From assembly GCA_033439685.1 (NCBI GenBank), contig JAUEDM010000001.1, positions 434,001 through 498,000 on the forward strand: 64,000 bases of DNA, given 5' to 3'. A model generated the notes under the pieces. The model had not been told where the DNA came from and made no database searches. It saw only the letters and a program-made list of their open reading frames with translations. Below, in pieces: positions 12,125-23,744 of this stretch. The position numbers were made by a program, and so were the translations under genes. Origin of the DNA: Apodospora peruviana (lineage: Eukaryota > Ascomycota > Sordariomycetes > Sordariales > Lasiosphaeriaceae). Positions within the stretch are counted from its first letter, which is position 1, and the number at the start of each line of letters is the position of its first letter.

Positions 12125-13245
12125 ATGTCCCTGTTTAGGCCGTCGGGCCCCAAGATCTACCCCAACCCACTGCGCACCGTCATCCCGGGATTGAGCAAAG
12201 ATGAAGTCGACAAGCTCGACTACAAGCCGGACGCGTTCCCGGGTGTGCGAGACGTCGAGACACCTGTAAGTCCTCGTATCCCTCTCCGCTGTCTATTCCC
12301 CCACTAACCTTCCTCATTTCTGTCAAGTACGGCACAATCCGCGTCTACGAATGGGGCCCAATGACAGGCCAAAAAGTCCTCTTCATCCACGGCATAACAA
12401 CCTCTTGCCAAACCCTCGGTCCCACCGCCCACGCCCTCGTCAACGAAAAAGGCTGCAGAGTAATGCTGTTCGACCTTTTTGGTCGGGGATTTTCAGACGG
12501 CGTAGGCGACTTGCCCCACGACACCCGTCTATACACATCACAAATCCTCCTGGCATTAGCATCCAGTCCCTTAGCCTGGTCCGGAGCCGAAAATGCTTTC
12601 AGAGTAGTAGGCTACAGCATGGGCGGCGGCGTGGCCGTGCACTTTGCTGTCACGTTCCCACACTTGGTGTCCAAGCTAATCCTCCTCGCCCCTGCCGGAC
12701 TCATCCGGTCAGAGACATTTGGTGCTGGGAAGCGGTGGGCGTTTACTTCCGGTCTTGTGCCCAAGTCATTGCTTTCTCTTTTGACGAAACGGACGTTGCA
12801 GAAACCGATTGCTGCGAGCACGAATAAACGGGCCGGTTCGACAGCAAAGACGGATATGGTAGATGCTTCGTTGGTGGAAGCTGCTGACCCTCTCCCAGGG
12901 GATGGGATGGTGCCGCTCAATGTCCAAGTCGTCCGTTACGTGCGCTGGATGTTGGAACATCATGACGGGTTCGTGCCGGCTTTTAACTCATGCATCCGCG
13001 ACGCGCCGCTCATTAACCAAGAAGAGGCGTACGCGAAACTCGCGGTGCGACCGAAAGGAAGCACGACCTTGATTCTGGGTGAGCAGGACAGCATGGTTCA
13101 CCCGGACGCTTACGAGGTCGATGCACTCCCGCTCATCGGAGGCAAGGAACATGTTCACTGGATTACGGTGCCGGGCGGCCACGATTTCCCCATGACGCAT
13201 GCGAAGGAGACGCTCGAGGCTCTGGATGTGGATGGTGTCTGGTAG
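12125..13245 (+). CDS. Alpha/beta hydrolase fold protein
   Basis: Two exons, 12125-12265 and 12328-13245, joined in phase 0 across a 62-nt intron, give 352 residues. The fold is supported by the oxyanion strand HGITTSCQTLGP, the nucleophile elbow GYSMGG (catalytic serine), a late acid in GEQDSMVHPDAY and the final histidine in VPGGHDFPMTH, so the Ser-Asp-His triad is complete. There is no signal peptide or membrane span, so a soluble intracellular enzyme is likely. The N-terminal about 50 residues (FRPSGPKIYPNPLRTVIPGL) precede the core and are typical of a fungal lineage-specific extension. The substrate is unknown; an esterase, epoxide hydrolase or other alpha/beta enzyme cannot be separated on sequence alone. 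A TATA box lies 85 bases upstream. Confidence 0.85.
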
Positions 13246-14277
13246 GACCATGGATGCTCAACCTCTGATGACTCGGCGACGTTTTGGAGGCCAACCACAC
13301 CCACTACTGGTTTGTGGTTGTTACTGGCGGGTATGGTTTTCATAAGAGAACACGTGAGGGAAACGATGGAGGCTCTGGTAGGAAGGATGCTCTTATGAGG
13401 GCTTGTTACTCGGCGGCTGCGTTGAGGAGGAGGTGGGTGTCAACAATGATGACTACTGACTTGTGGTTGTTACTGGCTGGCGGGTATGACTTTTGGATGA
13501 AGCGCGTACTGGAGGAATGGATGACTACCGTAGGGCCTCTCGTAGTTCTGGCAAGACCGGGTTTCGTTTCTTTTCCATAGACGGGTTGGTGGGATTCGTT
13601 GATTTCAGTGGTTAGATATTTACGGGCAACTGGGGCAGGTTGTTGGATGGATATAAAGAGCGCTATACACAGAGAGATACCAAAGGAGTTCTCAGGAGCG
13701 TTGGCAAGGCAACTAACTGATTTGCGGCCTTAGATTCATTACGACGTTCTAATTCGAATATGATCTTCCCCCTTTTCGCGAGGTGCAAATCTTCTTCCTT
13801 TTGGAAGGGACGGATGTCTACTATCTCCTCTTATTGCCATCATCAACTGCTGGCCTTGCTATCCAAAGGAGTGGATGTTTGCATTACCGCTGACTCTGTT
13901 TCCTTCGTCACGGTTAGTTCTTTCTGCCCTTGCAACGGGGTCAGAAGAAAGTACAAGCGCCGTGGATTGGAACGAAGAGAGTGGCAGAATAAAATACTGC
14001 TATTACTGAGGTATTATTTCTAGTCCTCTCTTAATATCAACAAGTCCAGACCCCAGACGAACCAACCCCATCCCGAATAAGTATATCATGATAGGTTACC
14101 TAGTCCCGGCCGCTTATCTCCTAGCCACGCCATACCAAACCCACACCACCGTGCCTGTTAAATGCAACGGAAAAGAATGCGCGCCTCAACTCCACAGAAA
14201 GCAGAAGCAGCCAGGCATCAGGCTGCAGCAGTTGGTAGGTACCTTACGCCATAGACTTTCGTATATCTTCTCCTTAT
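13246..14277. other. Spacer between convergent genes, with a diverged tandem repeat
   Basis: This is about 1 kb between the hydrolase stop and the stop of the convergent OSBP gene. The first 300 bases hold two related copies (see the repeat entry). The remainder shows no gene. Confidence 0.5.
13271..13525 (+). repeat. Diverged tandem repeat, about 140-base unit, two copies
   Basis: Shared anchors in the same order are ACTCGGCG at 13271 and 13408, and TTGTGGTTGTTACTGG at 13312 and 13461, the latter followed by a GCGGGTATG block in both copies. The spacing is 137-149 bases, so the copies differ by small indels. The repeat starts just after the hydrolase stop codon. Confidence 0.55.
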
Positions 14278-16400
14278 CTACCCCTGCGCATCCACGAACT
14301 CGTCATTCGACTCGGACGTGTCTGCCCTCTTAAGGCTCGTCGACGGCAGGTTCTTCTGCATGTCTTGGTGAAAATCGATGAGCGGGCCGTCGTGGACTTT
14401 GCCACCCGTAGCAGAAAGCATAGTCTGGATCTCAGTCGTGCTCTTGTGAGTGGCATCAAGGGGCGGGTTTTCCTCTACAGCTGCCGGGCTCGGTGCTGCC
14501 GCATCGTTTTGGCCAAAATCTATGAGGTCACCGCCACCCCCACTGTTCTCGCTGTGAGCCGTAGTGGGCTGACTCGATGATCCTGAGAAGGAACTTCTAG
14601 CTCTTGGGGGTATCGAGATTCTCCTGTTGTATACTTGCCCTTTCACGACGGGGTAGATAGCCATTATCTGCTCGGCCTGCTTCTCGGGGGTCGTTCCATC
14701 TCTAAGTGGAGTGTTAGCGGAGGACTTTTCAAAATGAAAAAGGAACAGTAAACCAACATTTGTGCGTTGATGATCCACTCGAGATCTTCTTCACCCTCTT
14801 CGCTGCCGCCAGGACCGCCCTTTACTCGCCTGAACAGCCGGGGATGCCATTCAACGCCGTCGTTGGCTCGTATCGCAGCTTCCTCACGCTGCATGTCCTC
14901 GATCTTTGTCTTTTCGTCGGTCGCGAGCTCGTGGTTCCGGTCTTTGACCGCTTGTGCTGTCTTAGCCCATAACTTTTGTGATTCTCGCTCGTCCTGTTCC
15001 TCGAGTGGACGGCAAAGGGGAGAGCTCGGCTTTGATCGGGGGGCATCGAAGAACATTTCCTTATGTCCAGTCTGAGTATTGTCAACATAATGTTCCCTGA
15101 ATACTTGCATGCTTCGCTCACCTTCAGATCCTTGATAAACATCTCGTCACTCCATAAGCCAGAGATATCGTATAGGAGTTCGCCCGTCTTCTCATTCCGG
15201 ATGGTCCCTCCAATCGAATTGTAAGTTCCGCTGACCCAGCCCTTTGTCTTGAATTCAATATCGGCAACAAGGTTCAGCTCGGGACACCGCACAAAGCTGT
15301 GATCTCCCAGCTCGTACTTCATTTTGCCGAAGAGAATTCCCCTTGCATACATGTTCGGTTGTGTAAGAATGCTGAAGGGGACCACAAATGTTAAATTTCA
15401 CCGTCTCTTGAAGCAGTTGTATACGACTTACTATCTTTCACCCTTTGACCGATCTTTGCCTCTATTCATGAGAGTCAATATCGCAGTACCCTCCATCATA
15501 CTAGCAGCAGAGTTTCCCAGGAATTTGCTCCTAGGCTTCAGCGTCCCGTCGATACGTATATGGCGGCCTGGGACCATGTAGAAATAACTCGACTTCGGCG
15601 GGTGGTGCGAGGTCTGCTCCGAAATGTAATAGGCTCTCGTGTTGCCGGGGAAATCCCAGTAGCAGGTGAATATCTCTCCGAGGATCGGATTCAGCGGCTT
15701 CTTGACTCCTCTAGCGAGATGTTAGCATCATCCAAGATGGGTTTCGGGCATTCGGGTCTCACGGGGGACGAATGTGCCAGCCGCTCAAATAGAACTTGAC
15801 CACGGAGACGAATCTCTGGACGGGATCGTCAATCTCGGGGATCGGCAGAAGCATCTCGGGATGGCACATGAAGCTATCGCCAACTGTCAGCTACACGCAA
15901 AACCTCGCTATCGGGACAAGCGGGGAAGCTTGGCAAGGCGTACTTGGTGATGCGCTCCAGCATACTGCGCGGCTCGAGGATAAAGGTCGGGAGGACGACC
16001 CTGCTGAGATCGGCACCGGGTCGTAGTTGGGATATGATGTGGCCCAAGACTAGCAAAATCATAGTCAGGACGGCGTTGCGGCGGAGGGAGAGAATGGGTT
16101 GAGAACGCACCGTTGCCCTGATCGGGCTCAACCACAGTGGTATCATCTTCGCCGGCATCGACCGGCGTTCCATCGCCAGAGGACCGACTGCCTGGACGGG
16201 TACCTAAGTTAGCAGACGAATTACCAAAGGGTGATTGTGTCCGCTTGCTTGCCGCCTCTTATACGATGGAAGACCTCAGTTGGCCCATCTATATTTTTAC
16301 GCTTAAAACCAGTCCCGTCTAAAGTAACTTGCAAGTTTTTGGTAGGCGACTCACTGGCATTGGATGTTGCGCGATGGCGACCGGAAACAAGACCCTTCAT
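14278..16400 (-). CDS. Oxysterol-binding-protein-related lipid transfer protein, Osh6/7-like
   Basis: Eight exons on the minus strand: 16400-16355, 16203-16111, 16049-15944, 15873-15763, 15710-15432, 15371-15122, 15071-14758 and 14701-14278. All phases agree and give 540 residues. The ORD lipid-binding domain runs from about residue 46 to 430. Landmarks in order are LPTFILEPRSMLERIT, GVKKPLNPILGE, the family signature EQTSHHPP (about residues 144-151), RSKFLGNSAASMMEG, LTQPNMYARGILFGKM and DIEFKTKGWVSGTY. No PH or ankyrin domain is present. The EQTSHHPP and FLGNS blocks resemble yeast Osh6/Osh7, which exchange phosphatidylserine for PI4P at ER-plasma-membrane contacts, so that role is inferred. 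The C-terminal about 110 residues are low in complexity (Ser/Gly/Asp). The first exon is the least certain: it rests on a good GTGAGT donor and the phase, not on conservation. Confidence 0.87.
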
Positions 16401-17375
16401 CCTTAAATTTGGCGTTTCCTTCGTTCTCAAGTTTAAATTTTTTGCGGGTCAGTTTCGGTATCGGTCGGGATTTTTTGTGTCGTTCGTTCGCTTATCGTTC
16501 GCGATGACAGACCGGCGGGGTGCGGGGTTGTGAAGTAACAGCACGGGAAGATACAACTCTATCCCAGGTATCTTGAGGAATGGAAATGCTGTCGGTAAAG
16601 ATGTATTGAGGAGCGGGAAAGAATTTGTATCGGGCAGCCTTGAGGACGAGAAGTGCAAATTACATAAAAAGTAGAGCAGCGGTAGGCAGAGAGGTTCCAG
16701 ATGACGAGTGGGCTTTACAGCTCTACAAATGACGGGAGCGACTTCGGGTGGGGCGGGGCAATGGAGGGGATCCCAGGGCGGATGTAATGGAATGACGTGG
16801 GTCCCTTGCTTCTCTTGGGTCGGTCACTTTGTTCCGTTTGTTCGATAAATGCGGCAGTCAGCATCATGAGGCTGCTGGCTGAGTTCCACGATGTCCCCGA
16901 GCATGGCTACGCGCGTCTTCGAGCAATAGTCCAGGTTAACTACGTTCTCTCCTCTCCAGACTTTAGGACCGGTATACGGAATACTTGAGAATTTCCCACC
17001 ACTTTTGCTTTAGGGGATCATCATCCACTTCATGGGTTGAAATGGAGGGGTGACTGCGGGGAATGGCCCCCACACTAGAAACGATTAATCAAAAGACGAT
17101 GAGATTCGTCACTGCTGTCAATATAGGCAGCCAGCTAGCTGTCTCTGACAGACAGAAAAGTTGTCGTCTTGCGCGTCACGAATATTGACACTGGAACGGC
17201 TCTTCACTTTGAAAGGTTGACAGTCACCGACCCTTCGGGTTGTGAACCACCACCTAGTGTATGGCTCACCGTAGACGCCAAGGAGGACTGGATCATCCAA
17301 CTAGCACCAGTGGATGGCTTCTCATTCTCAACCCCAACTCTTTTGCTGATGAAATTTCCGTCGCTCCCGGTTGGG

Positions 17376-17383
17376 TATAAAAG
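17376..17383 (+). promoter_or_regulatory. TATA-like element without an assigned gene
   Basis: TATAAAAG lies in a G/C-containing context, with a second element (TATAAAT) at 17690. No coding sequence follows closely, so they may serve a long 5' leader of the gene at 18635, a non-coding transcript, or nothing. Confidence 0.25.
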
Positions 17384-18060
17384 TCGGGAGCACTGTGTGC
17401 TCTGCACTCAAATCTCACATGGCCCCCGAAGTGTGATCCAGTCGGCGTTAGTGGTATGGAGTGGCTTGAGTATTCCGTGCAGGTTATCCGTACTGTCCGG
17501 ATTACCGTCTGCTTAAGTGGGCTGAGATGCACCGCGGTGTTTTGGTGTTTTCGTTGTCCGCAGACACGATCCGTGAAGAAAGACATATGACAGTTGAGAG
17601 CATAAAGAAAGGGTTTCACTAACGAACACTGATTCCATTCTGTGGCAGTTGACGCTGCGGGTCGATCCGCCCCATGAGGCCGATCCCGGTATAAATGGAA
17701 GCTAGGTAGCCAGGCGGCAGCCGTCAGAGGTCCAGGCGGAAAGCGGTGCAAGAATATGATCAGCTAGTTATTATTCCCGAACAGACGGGTGCTTGCTGCC
17801 CAAAGGCGATGTAAGACCGGTATGGCCGAGCCCAGGCGTGAGCGCAGGTGAGCCAACACGGATCCTTGGGACCGCTGGCTGCTTCCCTGAGGCTCAGATG
17901 TGTGGAGAGAAGCAGGGCCATTGTCGACCCCTGAAACCTCAAAGTGCGAGCTCGCGTGACGCCATAGGGTTGGACTGGCCCAACTATACAGACTTTGCGG
18001 ACAATGCAAGGTTCGAGATGCTGTGGTATGCGGTATGCGGTCTGCGGTCGAGTTTTGGAC

Positions 18061-18118
18061 ATTTTTATTTTTTAAACTTCTCTTTCGTCCGTTCTTTTCT
18101 TGCTTTTCCTCTACCTAC
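18061..18118 (+). promoter_or_regulatory. Pyrimidine-rich tract in promoter/leader
   Basis: A run dominated by T and C occurs about 520 bases before the start codon at 18635. Such CT tracts are common just upstream of transcription starts in filamentous fungi. The function here is inferred from position. Confidence 0.35.
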
Positions 18119-18634
18119 TAAATACTTTAATAAGGTTTACGGGCAGGACCCTCCCCGCCCCCCTGCACTCCGCGGCTCTATCCCCATTCAGGAGGTCGCA
18201 CCTGAATGCCCACTTGCACTTAAAACGTTCCATCCAGCTGCTGTCGCTGTTGACCTGCCCCGCTTGTTGGCCATCGTCCTATTATCCTTCAACAGGCTTG
18301 ACAGACACACAAGTAACACAACCCGCAAGCCAGTTTCTACCCCCAATTATTACCTTGGGATCCAGCACTCGCTTCGTCTGGGCTACTTAATTCCCGACCT
18401 CCATAACGCCGCATGTGCCCTCGTCGAAACCACAGCGACGGTGCCGTTTATTGTTAGGTCGACAGACCTGTCACGGCGCCCGTGTTCTGCTCTCAATTGC
18501 GCCCAGTGGATCACATGTTCACCTTCCCTTCTCGTCAGTGATCAGGGACTTAGTTCTAGCTCGACCGCTCGCACTCGTCGAGGTCCCATGACTCCTCCCG
18601 GTACTCTGTGTCGCCGTCACCACCGATCGAGAGA

Positions 18635-21600
18635 ATGGAGAACAACCCGCCGAATATGATGGCGCAGGAGGACGGCCACAGCACGAAGAGAGGCCGAATC
18701 ATGGGGAAACTCTTTGGCCGTGATCGGGAGCGTGTGCGCAAGGTCTCGCAAGAGGGGGACATGAGCAACACCGGGGACCTTAACGACTTCCTCCGTGGGC
18801 CATCCGACACGCTGGCGGTTGTCCATGCGGGGCCGCCGATGCTCGCTAAGCTCGACATCAAGACCGCCACACGGTACCCGAAAGCTTTGGACGTTCAAGG
18901 CCACGGCGGGTCTCAACAAGACCTAGCCTACCGCCCTCGTTCGCACAGCCCCGGGATGCGGATAAAGAAGGGCAAGGGGTTAGTGGTCAGCTTTGTGGAC
19001 ACACATCCAGAGATCATTGGAATCGGCGGTGATGAGTGCGAGGTACCCACAGCCGAGATCGCAAGAAACAGGAGGATCAGACCACCTGCTGTCACCATGG
19101 CGACCGCCCCGGCCCAACCGACAAGTGGACAACCTGCTATCCCAACCGTGGATGAAAGTCCGGGCTCCTTTGTGCCGGGACAGCTGCGGCGAACGCAGAC
19201 GGGCTACTCGGCCGTCTTGGGTCCATCGGAGCACGAAATACCCGGCGGGGGAGTTTCCTTAATACCTGCTGGGAGGAGTGTCCCGGCCAGATATTTAGAC
19301 AACCCGGTGGTTTCCTCCGATGAGAGACGGAGATCATTCATTGAGATTCACCAGGCTGAGATGAGGGAGGCAGAAGGATTAGCGTTTGCAAAGGCTGTTC
19401 GTTCAGGGACTCCTCCTCCTGAGCCTGCGAAGCCTGCGCCAGTTGCCCCTTCTCGCAGCCCTAATCCGTCAATTCAGGGTGGCTTTACTGAGTCACCAAC
19501 TTCTATTGATATTCCCGGAATGTATTCGCAGCTTGGGCAGTCGGATCCCAACTACTCCTCACCTTCTCCAATATCATCGCCATTTTTACAGCCGGGGCCG
19601 GTGTCTGAGGTACCACAGTCCTTGCAGATTCGGTCTAGAGAACAAGGTCAGGTCTCTCGGCAGTCTTCTAACGCCCTGCACCCCCCGCACGACTCACACC
19701 ATCCTCCATCAATCCATCGTGTACCCGTACCAGCGGCCCAAACATCAGATCTATCAGACGCGATGCGGAGGACTCCAAATCTCGAGCAAAGCCCATCATC
19801 AGTTTACTCGACGAATTCGAGCTTATTTCAGCAATATGGATCACTACGACAAAGCAGCAAAATCTCAGAGAAGGACACTGCATCGCCGTCTTCATCACAT
19901 CATCCGTCTGTAAACCTGTCCGATTCCGTGGCTTCTCTGGACGGCGCGATGAAAGCCTTTATCACACGGACACGACACTTATTTGAGCTTTTCCGGCTTC
20001 ACTCCGAGAGCGTGAGGCCCCTCTACTCATCCACACCCGAAGAGCTTATGAGAGCAGCGTTCTGGTGGTTCTTGACGGGCAGATCGGCACTCGAAAATGC
20101 TATCAGGGAGCGACCCACGACTCCCGAGTCTCAAAAGAAAACTGACATGTCAAAACAACAGGCACACGCCGACCTGGCAAAAGCATACTGGCTGTCTGAA
20201 GAAATCCTCCCTGAGATTGTTAGTCGGAGGTCTGGGCCGATTAAGCCCAAGACTGAAGAGGCCTGCCAAACCCTGGTGACGAACCTCCGAAGGCTAGCGG
20301 GATCAATGGAGAGAAACGGGTTCCTACCTCCAGAAGAAGCCCTGCTGCCTCAAGCAATTGACCGGACCATATGGGTTGAGTATCCCGAACTCACACAGGA
20401 TATTATCTCCCTTCTTAGGGGTTCGTCGAACTCCGCACTTGGGCCAGCCCAACAACCCACCTTGGGAATGGGCGTCACAGAAGCCCTTCCACTGGGAGAT
20501 TCGCCGCTCTTGTTTTGCTTCGGCCGTTTCCATGTCGATGTCTTCTTGATGGAGCAAGGGAGGGAATCACAGAGATTATATCTTTCGTGCTTTTTATCCA
20601 TCGTCAGACCTCAGAAATCATCCGAACTTATGTTTATCATTGCCAGCCAGGATGGATGCGTGCAACTCAGAATATCGAATACCAAGGGTGCAGGTCCTGT
20701 ATGGAGCGATATCCAGTGGCGCTCAGATACATGCACCCTCGACATCAGGTTACCACGCGGATTTATACTGGTAGTTCAGTGCTCACAGCAGAATTATAAG
20801 ACGCTTTGGAACATGAATGACTTTAGCGTCAAGGTCCATTCGAGCTTGTACCCGAAGCAAGATGAGCTTCTCATCTTCAGGACGACTCTTCGAGCATTCC
20901 AGTACTTCGACAATGACCCTCAAGCTAGGCAGTTCCCGAAAGATCCTATTGCAGGTTGCGAGGTTGCTCTGTTTGAGCGCATACTGAGAGAAGGAGCTGC
21001 CACAGGACCTCGGGTTTACCACCGAGGTTATCGGATCGCTGTTGTCACAGGCTCAAGGACCAAGACTCTAAGTGGTGTAAACCAGACCTACACTCCCCAG
21101 GCGCCCGTCCAGTTTGGATTCTTGCGCAGTGAAGCGAACGACCCGGCACTTTCCCTCAAATTTGAAAACGGGAGGTTAAAGGGGAATATGGTGTTGTCCT
21201 TTGCAGACGAGCAGGAGAGGCTGCAAATGCATAGCCTTCTTATCGGCATAGCCCTTCAGCGCGACGAGCATGTCTTTTGTGAAGTGCCTATACAGGGCGT
21301 GTGGTTTTCAGAAAGATTCGGCGACGCGCTGCAAAAGGGTCTCAAAGTATTCTCAGGACTGCCATGGCAAAAGGCCAGGATCATCAATCACGACAATGAC
21401 GGCGACCGCCCCCCCTGCGTTCTTGCCGACAGGCTTCGGGTAGTGTTCGAATTCAAGGATGGCACATTCACTGACCGGATCAACGTCGCTCCAGGGGAAT
21501 TAAAGGTGCGGCTGGACGTACGGAATCCGAGCTGCATCATGATATTCCGCCAGTCCCAGCCCGATATCACAGTTGCAATCACCGAAGCAAAGGTCTCCCG

Positions 21601-22264
21601 CGAGGTGCCCCAGGCGCTAGCTCATGGGTTGGACATTCTGCGCCAGACTCCGACGATCAGGACGCTCATGTTCTCGAGCCTGAGAGACCTTCACGCCTTT
21701 GAGACAGCCATCACCGGTTTCAAAGTCCTCTTTGACGGCATCGTATCAGCTTTCGCCATCTCGCGCAGGCGAATGGTAGTCCCGATCCACAAGAAATGGG
21801 AGGCTGGCTCTACACGGATCCAGGTCGTGCAGCAAGATGGGTTCACGCAGCTTTTGGCGTTTTTCGACGATTTTGCCCATGGCAAATCGATGGGGTTCAA
21901 CCTCAAGGGCACGGACGTGTTTGAGTCGTTTAGCAGAGGTGGCAAGGCTGGGTTGAAGATTGACGATGCCAAGTTTCCGCTGCCCAAGGTTTTGGGGCCA
22001 GAGGATGATAGTGCTCAGGTGGCGGCAGATGCAGCCTTTGTTTGTCTTGATTTACCTGAGTTGCCTGGGGAACACGACGACATTACTATGCTGTTTGATA
22101 ACGAATCCGGTATGGCTTTTCCACCCCCCTTCTTTGATAATGTCAGCATTTGCTAACTTGTCGTCCTGTCCTGTAGAGCGAGACAGGTTTACCTCATGCC
22201 TCCCAGCGCCGGTCAAGGGCTCCCGGCTCTCGAAATCAAGGATGCTGAATTAGGGGCCAAGTGA
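18635..22264 (+). CDS. Large protein of unknown function
   Basis: A main exon of 18635-22109 plus a short terminal exon at 22179-22264 gives 1186 residues. I do not recognise the family. The N-terminal third (to about residue 430) is charged then Pro/Ser-rich and probably disordered; it contains KLFGRDRERVRK and a block SFVDTHPEIIGIGGDECEVP. From about residue 435 the protein becomes ordered, with a helical stretch (MKAFITRTRHLFELFRLHSESVRPLYSS), followed by mixed strand/helix sequence to the end that could be PH-like folds. There is no signal peptide or membrane span. The start is the first ATG (MENNPPNMM). The end is ambiguous. A GTATGG donor at 22110 and a GCTAAC branch site indicate a final intron. 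Its acceptor is either TAG (22176), giving an ERDRFTS... end, or AG two bases later (22178), giving RQVYLMPPSAGQG; the latter looks more protein-like. Without splicing the frame stops at 22156. Confidence 0.75.
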
Positions 22265-23114
22265 ACCTAGCGGGATGGCAACGCCGCGGCAATCAGTCCA
22301 CGGACGCCGTCTGGACTCTTGCCTTTGTAGTACGAGATAGATACCCCTCCTTAAGTCTGAATTAACATAAGGATACGGGACGGTTAGCAACCAGAGTTGT
22401 TCCAGACAGCTAGAAAGAAAGGCGAAGCAGGAAAGCTCTTTGTGAATGAAGTATGATGATGTTTATGGTCAACGGCAGAGATGAGACTAAAGAGGTATTC
22501 AGAAAGAATGGGAGTCTGAGAGAGAGCAAGAAAAAAAGGTGCCTCAGAGTCACCAACTCTTCATTACTTTCGCAAAAGCTATACTTCTTTTTTAATACAA
22601 ATAAACCAGAGAGAGCTTTGTTATAAACATACATGCAAAGAGAGAAGAAACAAACCAGCCCTAACCACGCAAAGAAAAGCAACCTAACCCATCACCATAA
22701 TTGATCGTGAAACGCCTCAACTCCCTCGATGTTTCCTTCTGTTTTCCGTCCATCCTGGCTTTTCCAGTTGAGTGTCATGTAAAGCCTTCCACTTAAAACT
22801 AACCAGCTCAACCTCAACCAAGTACACAGAGATGAATTTGATATCAAACAGAAACAGATGTTTGGTTTAGGCCCTCTCCCACGCTGCTCTGCTCTTCAAC
22901 GCGGTCTTCCTGTACGGTTGTGTCCGTGAAGACGTTCCCGTAATTCAAGGAAGTCCAAAGTGATCTCGTAATCTTCATGTACCGTGAAGTCGATGTCCAG
23001 GTAACTCAACAAAAGGCCCACATAGATGACCACCGCCACCGTTCTTCTTGTTCAGCTTCAAAGCTCCCAGTCAGTCGACCATGTCCTGGATCAGGCTGGC
23101 TGACGAGAGCCTCT
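22265..23114. other. Spacer between convergent genes
   Basis: About 850 bases between two stop codons hold the 3' ends of both transcripts. Purine-rich runs (about 22480-22545) are seen on the plus strand. No gene is visible. Confidence 0.5.
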
Positions 23115-23744
23115 CTAATATCTCCGCCTCGCCGTCGGCTCCGGACTAGGCGAACGCGTAGGACTCCGGCTCTGCGGCCTCATCTTCAACCACTTCCGCG
23201 TCGCCAAATCCAGCTCCCTGTCCAATTCAGGGCTTGGATTCTTCCGGTGAATGAAATTGCAGAATCCTCCGCGCACACACCCCTCGCCACTATTAAGCCG
23301 ACAGCAGGCCTCTCTAAAGTCTGTGACGGGCGACAACTCGCAATAGATGGGACGAGCGGCGTACCAGCGGGAATTTAGGTCATCGCAGGCCTTTTGGGCG
23401 CTGTCTTCGTACTTGAAGCGCGCGTAGACGTTGCCGATCAGGTGGTCGTTGTTGTTGTCGCACACCACCAGCTCCTCGAGCTCGCCGTACTTGCACATCT
23501 CGCACCAGATGTCTTCGTAGAAGGCGTCGAAGTGGTTCTGGAGCTGGGAGGGGTTCATGCGGTTCTTGGGGTCGAAGGCCGGGTTTTGGTAGAGGTTCGG
23601 CATGAGGATGGTTTGGCTGTACGAGGGCTTGACGTGCTTGCGGGAGCAGCGGTCGCCGTGGCGGCAGGCGCCTATTTTGTAGTAGAATGAGCAGTTTACT
23701 TTGTCTTGCTCTGTGCCGAAGATGGAGGCGAGGAAGTTGGCCAT
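23115..23744 (-). CDS. Splicing factor U2AF small subunit (U2AF35 type)
   Basis: This is a single exon of 209 residues. The protein helps recognise the AG at 3' splice sites as the small partner of the U2AF heterodimer in the nucleus. Domains in order are a CCCH zinc finger at residues 18-37 (CSFYYKIGACRHGDRCSRKH), a UHM/RRM-like domain from about 44 to 145 (with VYARFKYEDSAQKA as the RNP-like strand), and a second CCCH finger (CCRLNSGEGCVRGGFCNFIH). The C-terminus is a short SRSPTRSPSPEP tail, as in the compact fungal form. The start MANFLASIFGTEQDK matches the usual N-terminus of the family and the length is normal for fungi. The coding region lacks introns. Confidence 0.95.
   Translation of the reverse strand: MANFLASIFGTEQDKVNCSFYYKIGACRHGDRCSRKHVKPSYSQTILMPNLYQNPAFDPKNRMNPSQLQNHFDAFYEDIWCEMCKYGELEELVVCDNNNDHLIGNVYARFKYEDSAQKACDDLNSRWYAARPIYCELSPVTDFREACCRLNSGEGCVRGGFCNFIHRKNPSPELDRELDLATRKWLKMRPQSRSPTRSPSPEPTARRRY

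Larger units (their letters stand above)
16401..18634. other. Divergent promoter region
   Basis: This 2.2 kb separates the starts of two divergent genes. It holds two plus-strand TATA-like elements (17376-17383 and 17690-17696) that lie 940-1260 bases before the next start codon, and a strong T/C-rich tract at about 18061-18118 that may mark the transcription start of the following gene. Open frames here (for example 17793-18659) are not in frame with that gene and lack a family resemblance. Confidence 0.5.

Noticed and set aside
17793..18659. 288-codon plus-strand frame before the large unknown gene
   Set aside because: It is in a different frame from the 18635 start, spans the T/C-rich promoter tract, and has no resemblance to a protein family.
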